5,662 nt of DNA, from contig WTIB01000154.1 in assembly GCA_011522905.1 (NCBI GenBank), positions 1 through 5,662 on the forward strand. Direction: 5' to 3'. Position numbers and translations under genes: made by a program. Source of the DNA: Crocinitomicaceae bacterium. GTDB taxonomy: Bacteria; Bacteroidota; Bacteroidia; Flavobacteriales_D; Crocinitomicaceae. Under the pieces are notes generated by a model. That model was not told the origin of the DNA. It did not search any database and saw only the letters and a program-made list of their open reading frames with translations. Below, in pieces: positions 5,128-5,662 of the stretch (position 1 is the first letter of the stretch; each line of letters opens with the position of its first letter).

Positions 5128-5662
5128 ATGCGTGAAAATTGGATATATATAGGAGCTTTTGTTTGTTTGGTTTTTGCATCATGCTCAAATTACAACCGAA
5201 TAGTTAAAGGCGATAACTATGCTGAAAAGTTTGACTTGGCCAATTCGCTTTATGATGAGGGCGAGTACCTTCGTTCAATTGTTCTTTATGAGCAAATTTA
5301 TCAGCATTCACCAAAATCAGGCGAGGGAGAACTGGCCTATTATAGATTAGGACAGAGCTATTATAATAGTGAGGATTATTACATGGCAGCTTATTATTTA
5401 AGCTCTTATGTGCAACGTTTTCCGTATTCCAATAAAAATGAAGATGTTATGTTCTTAGCTGCATTGTGCAATGTTAACAATTCTCCTCAAGCATCACTAG
5501 ATCAAACCGAAACGAATGAAGCCATAAATAGCGTGCAGCTTTTTATTGATAGATATCCAAATACGAAATATTTAGATTCTTGTAATCAAATCATAGATCG
5601 ACTAAGGTTTAAGCTAGAAACGAAGGATTATACGCATGTTACTTTATACGCGAAAACAGAAA
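5128..5662 (+). CDS. bamD: BamD-like outer membrane assembly lipoprotein (3' partial)
   Basis: An open frame starts at the ATG right after the TAG of the M23 gene and runs off the right edge after 178 full codons. Bacteroidota BamD is about 260-280 residues, so about a third is missing. Residues 1-19 are a lipoprotein signal ending VFASC, with C19 lipidated; F16 is slightly atypical at the -3 position. Tetratricopeptide-type helix pairs follow: about 31-63 (KFDLANSLYDEGEYLRSIVL), 67-101 (LAYYRLGQSYYNSEDYYMAA), and 105-143 with the BamD-typical LDQTETNEAI and LFIDRYPNT, and the start of another from about 148. BamD is the essential lipoprotein partner of BamA in inserting beta-barrel proteins into the outer membrane. 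Zero spacing from the M23 gene suggests one transcript and coupled translation. In Flavobacteriales, bamD is often followed by rpoZ/omega and coaBC; this would lie beyond the window. A generic TPR lipoprotein is the less likely alternative. Confidence 0.88.
   Translation, partial: MRENWIYIGAFVCLVFASCSNYNRIVKGDNYAEKFDLANSLYDEGEYLRSIVLYEQIYQHSPKSGEGELAYYRLGQSYYNSEDYYMAAYYLSSYVQRFPYSNKNEDVMFLAALCNVNNSPQASLDQTETNEAINSVQLFIDRYPNTKYLDSCNQIIDRLRFKLETKDYTHVTLYAKTE

Noticed and set aside
1..5662. Mobile element, CRISPR array, tRNA/rRNA or defence system
   Set aside because: All seven genes run in one direction with housekeeping or envelope functions. I saw no transposase or integrase motifs, no regularly spaced repeats, no terminal inverted repeats and no structured RNA signatures.

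Overview
The window reads as ordinary chromosome from a member of the Bacteroidota, most likely order Flavobacteriales. It is AT-rich, with no convincing Shine-Dalgarno sites before the starts and TAnnTTTG-type -7 boxes just upstream of two genes. The gene families also fit: a DUF4369-like/thioredoxin protein, a GldI-like FKBP lipoprotein, an M23-LysM protein of a flavobacterial type, and a BamD lipoprotein of the Bacteroidota kind. The family and genus cannot be fixed from this sequence.

Layout, with every gene on the + strand. Positions 2-91 hold the C-terminal end of an unidentified membrane protein. An AT-rich gap of 79 bases follows. Positions 171-1718 encode an exported thioredoxin-fold protein with a CGHC redox centre. 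After 9 bases comes a DHH/DHHA1 phosphoesterase of the NrnA type (1728-2708). It overlaps a GldI-like FKBP lipoprotein (2705-3238), which overlaps a lipoprotein with two FKBP-type domains (3235-4155). Both overlaps are 4-base ATGA junctions. A 42-base gap with a good -7 box leads to an M23 peptidase with a C-terminal LysM domain (4198-5127). Its stop codon directly abuts the start of bamD (5128), which runs off the right edge.

Functionally, nearly everything here concerns the cell envelope. There is disulfide/thiol chemistry (thioredoxin-like protein), prolyl isomerisation and chaperoning of exported proteins (two FKBP lipoproteins, the first resembling the gliding/type IX secretion accessory factor GldI), peptidoglycan trimming (M23-LysM), and outer-membrane protein insertion (BamD). 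The phosphoesterase is the one cytoplasmic enzyme, probably acting on nanoRNA, pAp or a linear dinucleotide. It looks translationally coupled to the FKBP pair.

I found no mobile element, CRISPR array, tRNA/rRNA, riboswitch or strong intrinsic terminator, and no clear sign of a wholly new system. The most interesting points are the phosphoesterase/FKBP coupling, the eroded active-site positions in two of the three FKBP domains, and the envelope-biogenesis clustering.
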